This document shows positions 25,001 to 36,030 of a DNA stretch of 64,000 nt, piece after piece. The DNA is from Primula veris (lineage: Eukaryota; Streptophyta; Magnoliopsida; Ericales; Primulaceae). The notes below the pieces were generated by a model that was not told the origin of the DNA, ran no database searches, and saw nothing but the letters and a program-made list of their open reading frames with translations. A program made the translations under genes and the position numbers. Where the stretch lies: contig OY821749.1 of NCBI GenBank assembly GCA_963682055.1, forward strand, positions 28,217,631 through 28,281,630. The letters run 5' to 3'. Each line of letters opens with the position of its first letter. Positions within the stretch are counted from its first letter, which is position 1.

Positions 25001-27158
25001 TTCTTGGGATCTTAGCAGTTCGTTTTATATTTACACTGGATTGCAGGTTTCCCTCTTTATTCTTCTCTCGCGTCATGATAAGTATTGCAGTTTGATTTTT
25101 TACCTCCTTTTCGTAAAAATATTGTAGAATGGCATGCTTATGATGTTTGATACGCGCCAAACCTCGAGACCTGTACAATCAATTGCTGGATTAACATCCA
25201 ATCCTATACACTCTCTACACTGCCTTTCAAAAGATTCTAGTTATCCTTCTGGTGCAAGAAGCCTCTTAACTGCATCTTCTGCTGGTCTTTGTCAGTGGAA
25301 ATTTGATGATATTGCAGAAAGGTATTTATGCACCGATTTCTATGATTACCACCCTTTTTTATTTTTGGTTTAGCTGTGGATGCTATATAGCTGTTGGGTT
25401 GGGAGCTAGCAAGTCATTATTTTGATATAAAAAAAAAAACTCCATTTACAATGAGTATTGTGAAAATAACCCTCATGCACTCTGAAATTTTGCAATTGGC
25501 CGTCATGAGTGACCTACCTAACCTTTACCAATAACCCCCATTTCCACCTTTAAAATGGCAATTACTTTGTATCTATTAGTATGTTTAAACAATTTTAATT
25601 TTATTGTGTTTTTCATCAATATCTTCACATGTAGGATAATAGTTGATGAATAATATCGTTTGGAGCAATTTTACTCACACAAAAGTTCTGTTAATGCGGA
25701 AAACTGTTATTTTCTAAAAAGAAATTGGGCTCAACCTGGATTTTGTGACTAAGGTGCATATATTTATATCAAGATTTATTCAAAAAGGACTATCCGGCAT
25801 GATGTTATGCCATTTAAAGTTGGACATGGAGGTCTGTTGCAAAAGTTATAAAGTACATCCAGTAAATTGAAAAAAATATCTATAGTACCTGGTGGTTTTT
25901 GCAAATCACCTGTGCGACATGGGGGTAATTTGCATTTTACCCTATTTATTTTGTATAAACAATGATGTCCTTGGGGGTCAGCTGCGTATGCCCCATGTTA
26001 CTGATGTTTGTAGTCTTGTTGCTTAATTTAAACGAATCTGATGGCTGCTAGAAGTCGTTTTTTCTGGGTAAAATACATTTACATCCTCAAATTACAGAGT
26101 TATACATGCACTGAATATTTTATCTAGTTTTATACTCTGATCATGTTTTTCTTTTCATAATTTTAGTGGTTAGGTATATTCTTTTTTGATAGTTAGTAAG
26201 AATCAAGCTATGATGAAACAACTTTGAAATTTATTTTGTAATAGTTCTTGATAATAAATGGTCTAATGCTGAACATCTTCGATATTGTAGTGTTATTGTT
26301 TTACTGCTCTTCAATCAATGAAATTGTGTTATCTATTATCTTATTTCTTCAACTCTGAGATTCATCGCTTTTATGGTTTGCATTTTATGAAAGCTCTATT
26401 TCCTTTATGAGTATTGCTATGCCTATATGCACCCACAAATCTTACCTAAATAACTATACCTGCTGACACATTTAAACCAATTAAGCATCCACTTCTTCTT
26501 GAAACTCAAAAAGTATAGCTTCATGATTGGTTTTCATGCCTTGCCACGTAAGGGGGTAATTATTTTTGTTAGAAAAAAAGGCGATCAACAGCATAATTCA
26601 TTAAGTAACATCTTGTATTCTTCTCTTTTCTTTTTCTAATTTTTCTTAATTATTTACTTATCTTCTGGAAGGCCGCTCTTGGTTCCTGAATCTCAGAATC
26701 AAGGAGTTTGTATAGCCTGTGCTTACAGTCCAACCAGTAAGCACATTGTTGCTTCCTTTCGCCCCAAAGTTGTAGATTATGGTAATGATGTTGCTGTTTC
26801 TCAACTTTCCCTTCTCCATGCAACCTCTGCTGTTATGGGTCAGAGTGTACAGGGGACAAATGTACTATACAAAAGTTTGGGTGACAAGTTCTACAAAAAG
26901 TTGGGATCTACTTACACGAATGTGGATAGTATACGCCTACCAAGATCTGCAGTTGTTGACAATACTAACAATAATATACAGTTTGCGTGCGGTGACGAAT
27001 TAAATTGCGAATTAGTTTTGCAAGATTTGCCCTCTCTTGTGGTTGGCCAGCGTCTGACAACAGGGCAACCCATTCGAGATGTCAGATACACGCCTGATAT
27101 GAGCTTGCTTAGCTGTTTGAGTGGCGACGTGTTGCAAATTTTCTCCCCACGTGCATAA
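18694..27158 (+). CDS. RFWD3: RING/WD40 E3 ubiquitin ligase, RFWD3-like, 13 exons
   Basis: Exons: 18694-18974, 22166-22241, 22335-22424, 22550-22594, 22882-22962, 23446-23500, 23636-23691, 23876-23986, 24235-24371, 24492-24531, 24984-25046, 25128-25321, 26672-27158. All phases agree, giving 571 residues. Residues 1-75 are acidic and Ser-rich. A C3HC4 RING begins at YCSICMEPW (C78, C81) and continues CCLPCGHLYGLRCIKRW and CPQCN. A coiled coil follows (about 150-195), then a C-terminal WD40 propeller with TKAIRELRMAPDGRLALLAS and TASSAGLCQWKFDD. This order matches animal RFWD3 (FANCW), which ubiquitinates RPA and RAD51 at stalled forks. A role in replication-stress repair in this plant is inferred from homology. 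Intron 1 is 3.2 kb and carries a MITE. Intron 5 uses a GC donor. Intron 12 is 1.35 kb and has a possible MITE. Confidence 0.9.
18986..19024 (+). repeat. Compound microsatellite (CT)n(AT)n in intron 1
   Basis: A CT run passes directly into an AT run 11 bases past the exon 1 donor site of the RFWD3-like gene. Confidence 0.8.
19122..19417. mobile_element. hAT-like MITE, 296 bp, with a tRNA-like core
   Basis: The element begins CAGGGGCGGAACCAGG and ends in the inverted counterpart (CTTGGGTCTGCCCCTG), typical hAT-type termini. It is flanked by 8-bp direct repeats, ACGAGGAG (19114-19121) and GCGAGGAG (19418-19425), which match at 7 of 8 positions as expected for a hAT target duplication. It has no coding capacity. 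On the minus strand the interior contains CTAGTGTAGTGG (19262-19273) and AGAGTTCAATTC (19220-19231), which resemble the A and B boxes of a pol III tRNA promoter at tRNA-like spacing. It lies in intron 1 of the RFWD3-like gene. Confidence 0.8.
25450..25945. mobile_element. Possible MITE in RFWD3-like intron 12
   Basis: The left side contains AAAATAACCCTCATG. The right side, read inverted, contains GTAAAATGCAAATTACCCCC and then CATG. These resemble terminal repeats of common non-autonomous plant elements that begin GGGTAAATT. The ends are degenerate and no clear target duplication was found, so borders are approximate. Confidence 0.35.
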
Positions 27159-27577
27159 TGAGAAGGTAACCTTTTTTTTTCTCCAAAATTATAATATTCC
27201 AACTGAAATGAGGATCAGAGGCATTCATTCACCTGAATATCCTAGTGAGAATCGGACCAGACACCTCTTATTAGTTCTAGTATCTCTCTATGACAATACT
27301 AATGTTTGTATGGTTATGTTTGCATATGCTTGGTTGTATATGCGACGTTAGGGAAAAGTCATTTACGTAAATTTGCAGTTTTTTGAAAGTACGGGTTTGG
27401 TCGGAGCAACAGTGGTATTATGGGTTTGATTGGTGCAATAGCCTGGTCCTGGAAGTCAGTTTGGAAATAGAGTAATTGTTTCAGGAAAAGTGAACTTTCA
27501 AGTAGAAGTGATTTTTTGCAAAAATTATGGTGACAATCCTTTTGATAATGAGGGGTGCTATAATCACAGATCCAATA

Positions 27578-27708
27578 ACAGATCAAGTGACAGATATAGG
27601 TGTAGTGCCTACTGTTTTTGTCCACCTATGCACCTTTATTTGGGCGGGAACAATTTTGTTTTTCCTTCCAAAGTTGGGATCTTTGGCTGCATCTGTCACT
27701 TGATCTGT
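27578..27708. repeat. 18-bp perfect inverted repeat around a 95-base loop
   Basis: ACAGATCAAGTGACAGAT at 27578-27595 is exactly repeated in inverted orientation at 27691-27708. The spacer has a GC-richer segment unlike its surroundings. It may be a decayed MITE or the stem of a foldback element. Confidence 0.6.
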
Positions 27709-28928
27709 GAGAGTATCATTACTGTTTGGCTTGTAAGTTTGATTTTCAAGCGACTTATTATCTAAACAATGCAATAGCAAATTTAGGTTTACTGAAATGG
27801 TTTCATATTCCCCTATGTTGATGTAAGTTTGGCTTGTGACGTGTCTTGCAGGTTCAAACTTTCAAGCCACCAGAAATTGAGCCCTTCACCGACATATTTA
27901 CTGATTAATCAAAAGCGACAAAAAACGTAGCCATCAGGAAAACAATTTTGACTAATACCTATGAAATGGGTAAATTAAATGATCTGAATAAAGAACAAAA
28001 GGTTTTTCGATGAGGATAAGGTGATATGATGTGGATCCGGCTCCAATACTCTGCAACAACTCAGACGGTGATAGTTCGTATCTTTTTGTAACACCTTTAT
28101 TGGAGCAAACGTAGGGAACAAGACATGGCGATCGATGGGTGTTGGAGGATAGCAGGGAGATTCTTTTGGACAGTGGTGTTTTAGTATTAGAAAGGTTCAT
28201 TAGGGTGAATCTATACAATAAGTATTACTTCGCAGAAGCGGTAGATTGAAATCGACATAAACATGAAAAATGAGCTTTCATGATATGGTCATTGTGCTTA
28301 TGTCATTTTCACCTAACATTCAATAGTTCTTCTACTCTCTAGGATGCTGAAAAAGGCGACCGCTGTGTACCATACTTGTCTTAACCCAAATAGTTTGTAT
28401 ATAGGTGTATCAACTTATTCTTGAAGTAAATTGCAAAAAATTAGTTTGGGTGTAGTTTTTTAGGAATTCAATTTATAATGCGTGTAGTTTTTTAGGAATT
28501 CCATGTAATGCAATAATTGGTGTAGTCTAGATTATAATTAGTTTCATTTTATTCTGCTGATTTTTGTAGGCTGTCGTTTAGTGTAGATTCAGATAGCGCT
28601 TACTCTTTTAAACCCATTTCTTTTGTTTTAATGAGTCGATTTGGGATATCTTTGGGTAAAGTAATTACCGGATGATGTTTAGCCATATATTATCTCTTTA
28701 ATGCTTTTAATTATAAGTTTCTGTGTATGGTTCCAAACTTCCAAGTTAACTGTACATATTATATACTTGAACAAGAAAAAAAAACTTATCAAAAAAACTG
28801 TACATATTATTTCTACCAGACTGGTTTGTACAAAATTCTGCTATGCTTCACCATTTTTGTGAAGCTTTACAAAACTACGTTAGGTGTTTCCCCAGAAGGC
28901 TACTAGTTTTATCAGTATGGGCAAGCAA

Positions 28929-29090
28929 TGTTCTAAGGTAGGCTTTAGGCGAAATTGTCCTCCTTGTGCCCAATCACCGCCTAGGTGTCCCGCTTAATTT
29001 GCGGTAAATCTGCTTAATCTCTTAGGTTTCTAGGCTCCGCCTATTGCCTAAGAGCTGCCTAATTTGCGTTTAGGCGCGCCTTTTAGAACA
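28929..29090. mobile_element. Small terminal-inverted-repeat element, about 162 bp
   Basis: The unit begins TGTTCTAAGG and ends CCTTTTAGAACA, imperfect inverted repeats that close on TGTTCTAA. The interior is rich in GCCTAGG- and TTAGGCG-like motifs. No target-site duplication was convincing. It resembles small non-autonomous DNA elements. Confidence 0.45.
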
Positions 29091-30116
29091 CTACTACGGG
29101 TATGAACAACCCAATTTCTCCTTTTTTTATGTATAGTTGCCCGGTTGCCCCTCTCTCTAGTTCTTTTTCTCCTTCCGAACCGAGGATGTTGGGTTGGTCG
29201 GTCATCTCTTGCTATTTTTTTTTTCTTACTCGATATTGGTGATGCATGTAAAAATTTAAGACTTAAAAAAGGATGTTTTATAGTCTGAGTTATCGACAGA
29301 ATTAGAAAGAATTTCAGAAAACTACTCCACTTTTTATTACTCGGATCTCTGTTAAACGTGGTGGTTTAGTAAGTATCCAATGACTTGGGAGATTTATAAT
29401 TGGTGAAGTTGAGAAATCATTCTCAAATGGGAAGCCGTACCGTTTGCAAAAGCACACACTTTAAATAATAATAGAGCAAAAGTCTTTGATGACAAAAGAA
29501 TAAATATCAAGGCCCCTTACTCAATCTAATACACTGGGACCGATACACTTTATTTTATATTTTTATGTGTGTTTGAGATTGGATTCTCAACCACTCTTGA
29601 ATTTACGAGGCAAATGGACGCATCACATAACAATTTTTTAGGTCGTGTGTTGTGACATTTTCAATCAGACATTCACAATAATGTATCCCATTTGCATAGC
29701 TATAAAAATCGGATTTGTTGTCTTTATCACATGAATTTGTTTTTTTATCTTAATTTAAAGCAATGCCATACAAGTTTTTCTTCTTAATGAACTGTTTCGT
29801 AGTAACATTCCGTCAAGCATATTATTTGGATGGATTGGTACGTTATAGTCGACGATTTTATCATGCATAATTGTCAGTACATAATTTTCTAAAAATAAAG
29901 AGAGAAAGGCGGATGCATGTCTGGACCCCGTAGGTAGCAGAAACAAAGTTTTGCATGTAACTTGACAAGATATCAGATCTGTACATTTCATAGAATATTA
30001 TTACAATCCCTATATTTCAATTCATATATCGATTGAAAACCATTTAACAATGTGGATAACGAAAACATTTCGCAAAATTTAGACGAAGATACAATCGGAT
30101 ATAATAATGATACATA

Positions 30117-30337
30117 CTCCATCCGTTCACTACGAAACTACGTGCAATTTTGACCGGCCAAGAACTTGTATCAAAATTGTCGGAATGAAAATTTTCAAAA
30201 GTTGATCATATAGTTTAAATGTTAAATTTTATGATTAGATTATAAAAAAATTTATTTTGACAATTTTGATACAAGTTATAAACCGATCAAAATTGCACGT
30301 AAGTTCGTAGTGGACAATTAAATGAGAATGGAGAGAG
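30117..30337. mobile_element. Stowaway-like MITE in the XTH 3' flank, 221 bp
   Basis: The element is flanked by TA (30115-30116 and 30338-30339). It starts CTCCATCCGTTCACTACG and its other end, read inverted, gives CTCTCTCCATTCTC and then CCACTACGAACTTACG. The sub-terminal ACGTGCAATTTTGA motif is shared by both ends. Its end is only about 22 bases beyond the XTH stop codon, so it probably lies inside the XTH 3'UTR. Confidence 0.8.
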
Positions 30338-30359
30338 TATCAAATTCATATATGAGTTA

Positions 30360-33090
30360 TCAAATCCAACATTCCGGTGTTAGAGAATGGTCCCTCTTTT
30401 GGTCTTTACAATAGTCGTAAACCAAAGAGTTCCTATGGACCCAAGACATGGCCACGTGTTGGCTCCGACTAAGACCGCCTGAGCCAAATGGAGAGGCGGA
30501 GACTGGGCGACACCACCGCGGAGCATAGGCGGAGCAACCAGTTGCTTTGAAATTTGTGTATGATCCAAAAAATGGTTGGTATCTATAATCAGCTTTGTAT
30601 TTACCATTCTCTGTGGCCCAAGATGAAGCATCCCATATTGAGCCATATAACCACATTGGTCTCAGCGGAAATGTCGCCACACTCTTCCTTGGATACCTCC
30701 TTATCGGAATATCATCTACTAAGAAACTGGAAAATAAACAAAAAAAAAGAGAGAGGAAGAAGTTAATTATTGTACATTTATAGAGGCTAAAATTTTGATT
30801 TTCGTCACATAGTAGGATCCGAGTTCATTTTTCTATAATTACTACATGTAGTATCAGTGTATCACCAAAGCATTCTACATGTAGGATCCGAGTTCATTTA
30901 TGAAGGCTGTTGTGATTTCTTTCTTCTATTTTCTTATACAGATTCAAGACGACGAAAATCCAGTGATAGTCGATGAAACCGTTGCTAATTGACAAAATCG
31001 TCGAAGCGTCATAAAAACAAAATTCATCCCTATTCTGCGATTCTGTCGCTGTTAAGACATTTTTGCTCATTAAAAATACCCCTAGACTGAATTTTCCAAA
31101 ATTTGATGTCTTTTCCTCACAAGCACAAAATAAAGACAGAAAGTTTTCAAAAATGGCACTTAACTTACATAATTTCTCTAGGAGACCATAGTATGGCATA
31201 GTGGTGGAACCCTTTGGTGGGATCAAACCATAAATGGTATTTCATTTCTCTACCAATAATTTTCCCATCCCCACTTCCTCGTATGTATACATTTGTTTGC
31301 AATGTGTATGGTTTCCCAAAAGTTGTCCCCAGAAACTCGATGTCTACCTCATCGTGGTACCCCGGGTGAGCTTCACTGTTTGAAAGCTGCATAAAATTTA
31401 GAACAATCAAATTACGACAACAAAAAAGACAATACATTCTTTTTAAGAGAAATTTATTTTAGTGAGCAATACTACAATCTATTAAGGTGATCGTCTGCTG
31501 GCATTAGATATATGTCTTGTTTGTTTAGCAAGTCCCATTCAGATTAGAAACAGAAGATTGAATATTCCATTCAATGCTCATGATTTATTTGATTGCATAT
31601 TTTAATTTTAGTTTATTTAGTTGTGATCAGAACTCGCAATACATTTGGCTGATCAACAAAAAAGCTTGGTAGATATTTTTGAATTGTACTGCAGTACAAA
31701 CTAGAAAAACTAGTTTTTGTCTAGTTTCTTACTAAGAAGCTTCTTTGCTCTAACGACGTAATAATTTCAGTCCATTAATAAGCATTTTGTAAACTAAGAT
31801 GTTCCCTCTATGGTGTATAAACCAAAAATGTCAAGTTTTAAAACACTAAGTAAATTCAATAAACGCGGAGAAGAAAATTTTAGACTACATGAAGATTGCT
31901 TTATTAGTTCCCCACTCACATAAAATGCAGTAATAACCCCAGCGGTGTAACCAGGCTGCAGCTTGATGGAAGCACCGAAATAGCCGGATCGAAACGGACG
32001 AACCGACTTGAATCCGCTTCCTAAAACAATCAATCCACCAAAGTAAATGATCAGGACACGCCATCCGACAAAGTATACTAGAACTTGTACATTCGTTGAT
32101 CAAATGGGAGCATTATTTGGTCTTAACTTTTTGGTTGATCAACTTAGAAATCGGATTATTTGGTCCTTTTTACCTGGAAATTCTACAAATAACAACTCCA
32201 ACGAATACAACATTTTGTGTCACTAGAGTGCAACTAAACACGTATTATAGGCTAGTAGTCAATTATAATTTGTCCTGATGAACAAACAAAAGTGGAACAA
32301 TCCAACCCAACTTACTCTTTTTTTTTCTTTCAATAAAACAGGTCTAACAGGGCTAACTTTATTAAAATGAAATATTCAGTATATGGACAAGGCCCAATAC
32401 TTGCCGGAATTTAGAAATACGATGAAATACATGTAAACAAATTAAGTTACACATAGAATAACCTGCAAAACTGTAAAATGAGGAGAAAAATCACATGATT
32501 TAATACCACAAATCTTCAAAAAGTTAAATGACCAAACTTCCTACGATGATTCATGCTCTACTCCTTATCAATCCAAACCTGATAACGCCCCTTGTATCTC
32601 CATGACCAGAATGATCTAGACCAACCCAACTTACTCATATACGTAACAAATGTCGCAACAACGAGAACTAAAAAAATTCATGGAACTGGCAAACCAAGTA
32701 GAAAAATTAACAAGAGGCATCAAATCACTATTTTAAACTTATTGTAGCAAATTATACATAATGATAAATGAGCTTTCGTTATAATAATTTCAGGGGTAAG
32801 TTGTCACATGTTAATGTCACTATCTAGATAATTACTTACAATACTAATGCCAAAAAAAATATATGAAAGGGAAAGAAAAGGTTAGGACCTGAGGTGGTAT
32901 CAAGCCAAATTGTCAAGGCATTGTTGCCCATTTTTTGATGACCTGGACCCCAAAGGTTCCTAAAGCCTTGATAAAAACTCATGGACCTAAACTTGGAGCT
33001 TGGGTAGTACCCTGGTGAGGGTGGCCAATATGCTACATTACTTGAAGGGCCTATTAGAAATAGAATTAACATTGATAGATACAAAGCCAT
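30360..33090 (-). CDS. Xyloglucan endotransglucosylase/hydrolase (GH16), XTH31/32-type, four exons
   Basis: Minus-strand exons in coding order: 33090-32889, 32020-31920, 31386-31169, 30726-30360, with GT-AG borders (exon 3 donor GTAAGT), giving 295 residues. XTHs cut and rejoin, or hydrolyse, xyloglucan in the cell wall. A hydrophobic signal peptide ([14 protein letters not shown]) leads into [15 protein letters not shown]. The catalytic motif is [10 protein letters not shown] (about 112-121), with E114 as nucleophile and E118 as acid/base by family rule. [13 protein letters not shown] and the XTH C-terminal domain with four cysteines, ending [11 protein letters not shown], are present. The [19 protein letters not shown] region and overall sequence resemble group III-A XTH31/32, which favours hydrolase activity. 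That substrate claim is by homology. I chose ATG 33090 because the longer frame begins with TTG. The gene is intact. Confidence 0.93.
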
Positions 33091-33268
33091 ATATGACAAC
33101 TTTGGGAGTGAGAAAGGGAGAGTATTGGGTGAATTATTGTGAAGTGTAAATGTTGAACAAATGAGAGGTAGAGTTATAGACTAGAGACTAGTGTGATACA
33201 TGGTGAGTGAGGAGGGTATTGTCAGTGAGGTATATCGCATTAATGAAAGGGAATTGTGGGTGCCTACC

Positions 33269-33277
33269 ATATATAAT
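33269..33277 (-). promoter_or_regulatory. Candidate TATA box of the XTH gene
   Basis: ATTATATATGG on the minus strand lies about 180 bases upstream of the XTH ATG. Confidence 0.35.
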
Positions 33278-33299
33278 ATGGCCAAAACAGAAAATTTTA

Positions 33300-34805
33300 A
33301 TGATTTAAGGGTTTATTATAATGTAATTAATCAAAAGTAAACACAATGTCATAATTGTGCTTAAGCTCTATTCATCGGTCTTGTGACTTCTCAATGTCGA
33401 TCGTCACTGTGATCGGTAACGGAAGTTCATTGCTACCCAAATCCTAGTTTATGGAGAGAATTTCAATATTTTCGGAACACCAAGATATACAACAGAACGT
33501 AAACAAAACAGTTAAATCCAAAAATTGTTAGTTACTTATTAATTTAGAACCATGATAATCTAATTTTATGGTTTACATAAAGCAGTTGCAGTTTCATTAG
33601 GACATGATATATTTTAGCCTTTTAATTTGTGGTTGATGATGATTTAATGAAGAAACTATGGTGTTGCAGATGAATGTCCTTTTATAGAGGTAAAGAGGTA
33701 CCAATTCATGAACAAGGTATGTTCTTGATGACAAGACTGTATAGAAAAGTAGAAAGACCCATAATATTTAATACACTATATATATATAATTACCATCACA
33801 CAACAACTCTTTTTTTCCTTATTATTTTATGAAATTCTCATAGATTTGGTTGTATGGGCAAAAAATCTTGGATTGGTTGATGAGATAAATGAGAAGGGGT
33901 AGATAGCCACCAATTTATTATGCTTCATCTGTGTTCTATCACTTTTGATAAGTTCTTTTATTTATTCTTTATGACTATAGACGATCGTGGATAAGAAGTA
34001 TATATTGATAAGAGGGCTACCACAGTTTTATATAAAATTGACTTTCCTAGTGTTTAGTAATTTACTACCTTTTTTTTTTCCTTTTTGAGATGATGATGAA
34101 ATGATTTATCCCCTTTATGCTAACATGATTGTATGATTATTTAGCCTATGTTTTTTTTTTTTGAGAATTTTATTTAGCTTATGCTAAAACACCAAAATCA
34201 CACACTGCATCATGTGATCGTAGAATTTTCGAAATGTTATGATTGATGTACATTCTTACTATTTCTGTGGTACCAAAAGAAAAGGATAGTACATTCTTAC
34301 TATTTCCGTGGTACCAAAAGAAAAAGATAGTACATTCTTACTATTAAATGAATTTTGTACCATTGTATCAGACTTTACTGAAATTACCCTATTAATATTG
34401 CGTGTCACTGTTTTTTTCACCTTGCCTATCCTATAAATATATATTTTGTTTTACAAGTTTATGAGTTATGACTCGAAATATATACAGGTGTGGACAGTCT
34501 CCCTTTGTTGAGTAGGTCACATATACAATCCATAAAGGGACGTTATGGATAACATTCTTGTTTTAATAAAGTCGGTGTAAATTTTGATAATTAAAAGCAT
34601 AAAATCATTGTACTGGTGGCGGGAAAACACGGGTTTGTATTTTTGAGTAATTCTTAAATAAATGTTATGTTTGGTAAACCTTGGAAAAAAAGCATTACAA
34701 TACATTTTTCGTATTAGAAATGCTAAAATAATGTAAATTGCGCGCAGTGCAATTTCAGGTTGTGTTGAGAAGGACTATAGGTTGTTACCAAATAATGTAA
34801 TGGTT
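33300..34805. other. Intergenic DNA left of the retrotransposon
   Basis: AT-rich sequence without a supportable gene. It contains one short tandem repeat (34248-34345) and ends at the retrotransposon target site. Confidence 0.5.
34248..34345. repeat. 41-bp tandem repeat, about 2.4 copies
   Basis: Units beginning GTACATTCTTACTATTT occur at 34248, 34289 and 34330, each followed by GTGGTACCAAAAGAAAA in the complete copies. Confidence 0.8.
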
Positions 34806-34810
34806 CAATG

Positions 34811-35509
34811 TGGCGAGCCTGATTTTCTTCCCAAGCTCGGCTTATGTATTATTCACGTCGGCTCCGATCTTCCAGGGTCGTGACGTAGGTGGTATCTGCT
34901 TCGTCGTCGAGGTGCTCTCTAAGCCTGCACAAGAAACGAACAGGGGCCCGGGGTTGGTACCAGGTTTTCCCTCTCCGACGATCGAGTCAGTGTCGGTATA
35001 GACTGAATGTAAGAATATATTTAAGGATGAGGGCTTGGTCCAGTTACGAGTCGTGGCGTCAGATGTCACGGTTGATATTCTGGTGGTCCGGGTCGTTTTA
35101 GCTTTATCTCTCCTCTCTCTTTTTGTGTGTCCCCCCTTAGCAGGATTAGGGGGGGGGGGTATTTATAGTAAGGTTACGATGTATACTAACCCTTGGATCA
35201 CTGTACTGTGAGGTGCTGATCCAACGGCGTTAGGTCATTTATGACTCTGACAAGAGTACTGTCCTTTCCCGGGGCCCACTGGAGGTGCCCTGTGATTGGG
35301 CCACGTCGATGAAACGTCAGGAGGGTCCCCCAAAGGGGGCAGCAGCATTAATTGGTGAAGCGTATCGAGTACGCTTCTTTGAGCCGGCCTAGCTTCACCC
35401 CGTTTGGTGATGAGCCGGGGTGGTGAGACATCCACTATATAGGGCCCCGGTTTATTCATTTCTGTGGCGATATTGGTCCGGACGAGGGGACATCGACATT
35501 CCCTCGCCA
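34811..35509 (-). repeat. Left LTR (3' LTR of the element), 699 bp
   Basis: Direct copy of the right LTR. It differs by a C at 34924 (T in the other copy) and 11 rather than 9 Gs in the tract ending near 35159. It begins TGGCGAG and ends CTCGCCA. Confidence 0.95.
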
Positions 35510-35524
35510 ACAGCTCCCTGGCCG
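35510..35524 (-). promoter_or_regulatory. Probable polypurine tract
   Basis: On the minus strand, CCAGGGAGCTGT directly abuts the TGG start of the 3' LTR, the required position for the plus-strand primer. The purine run is short, so position is the main support. Confidence 0.4.
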
Positions 35525-35899
35525 GAGTCGTCGTTAGTGACAATGCCGGTGAGAACCTTCTTCACTTTACGGGGGCTCCGGTCATTCCGTCTTCATGTTT
35601 GGCTGTCTAGAGGCACCTCGGCGTAACTTGACTCTTGATACGTGTTCAACCACTCATGGATCTCTTACACGTGGAGCATGCCAGTTTTGCAATTATGAGG
35701 CGCCGCCTCTGTCTTTTCGGTTTCTTCAATGTCATTAATGCCAAAACGGCTGAAGGGTGACACTTGGCAGACGACCTCTCATTGCTGTACACGTGGAAGG
35801 CGTGGGTTGGGTGGCGGCTGTCGTTTGTGGGAGTTCGCGTAACGAGCCGTCGCGTCTTTTCACCTTCTGGTAACTGTCTTTTCACCTTCTAGTGGGGGT

Positions 35900-35911
35900 C
35901 TATAAATACCC
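35900..35911 (+). promoter_or_regulatory. TATA box of the antisense gene
   Basis: CTATAAATACCC lies 120-131 bases before the antisense ATG (36031) and is followed by a CT-rich stretch typical of plant transcription starts. The same 12-mer occurs in both LTRs on the minus strand. Upstream, GTCTTTTCACCTTCT occurs twice (about 35852 and 35876). Confidence 0.65.
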
Positions 35912-36030
35912 TCAGTGAAAGTTCATTTTCACTTTCTCACTCTCTCACTAAAATTTTCACAGCAAACCGTTCTCTCTCATCCTCCACCCTTAGCAAATCT
36001 TATCTTCGAACACTTAAGCCAAAAAAGAAG

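Larger units (their letters stand above)
27159..30114. other. Intergenic DNA between the RFWD3-like gene and XTH
   Basis: AT-rich sequence holding the RFWD3-like 3'UTR, a strong inverted repeat at 27578-27708 and a small element-like unit at 28929-29090. Short direct repeats of GTGTAGTTTTTTAGGAATTC occur near 28450-28500. No gene could be supported. Confidence 0.5.

Noticed and set aside
30380..30783. Alternative frames on both strands over XTH exon 4
   Set aside because: The minus-strand XTH frame matches the family end to end; the others are shadows.
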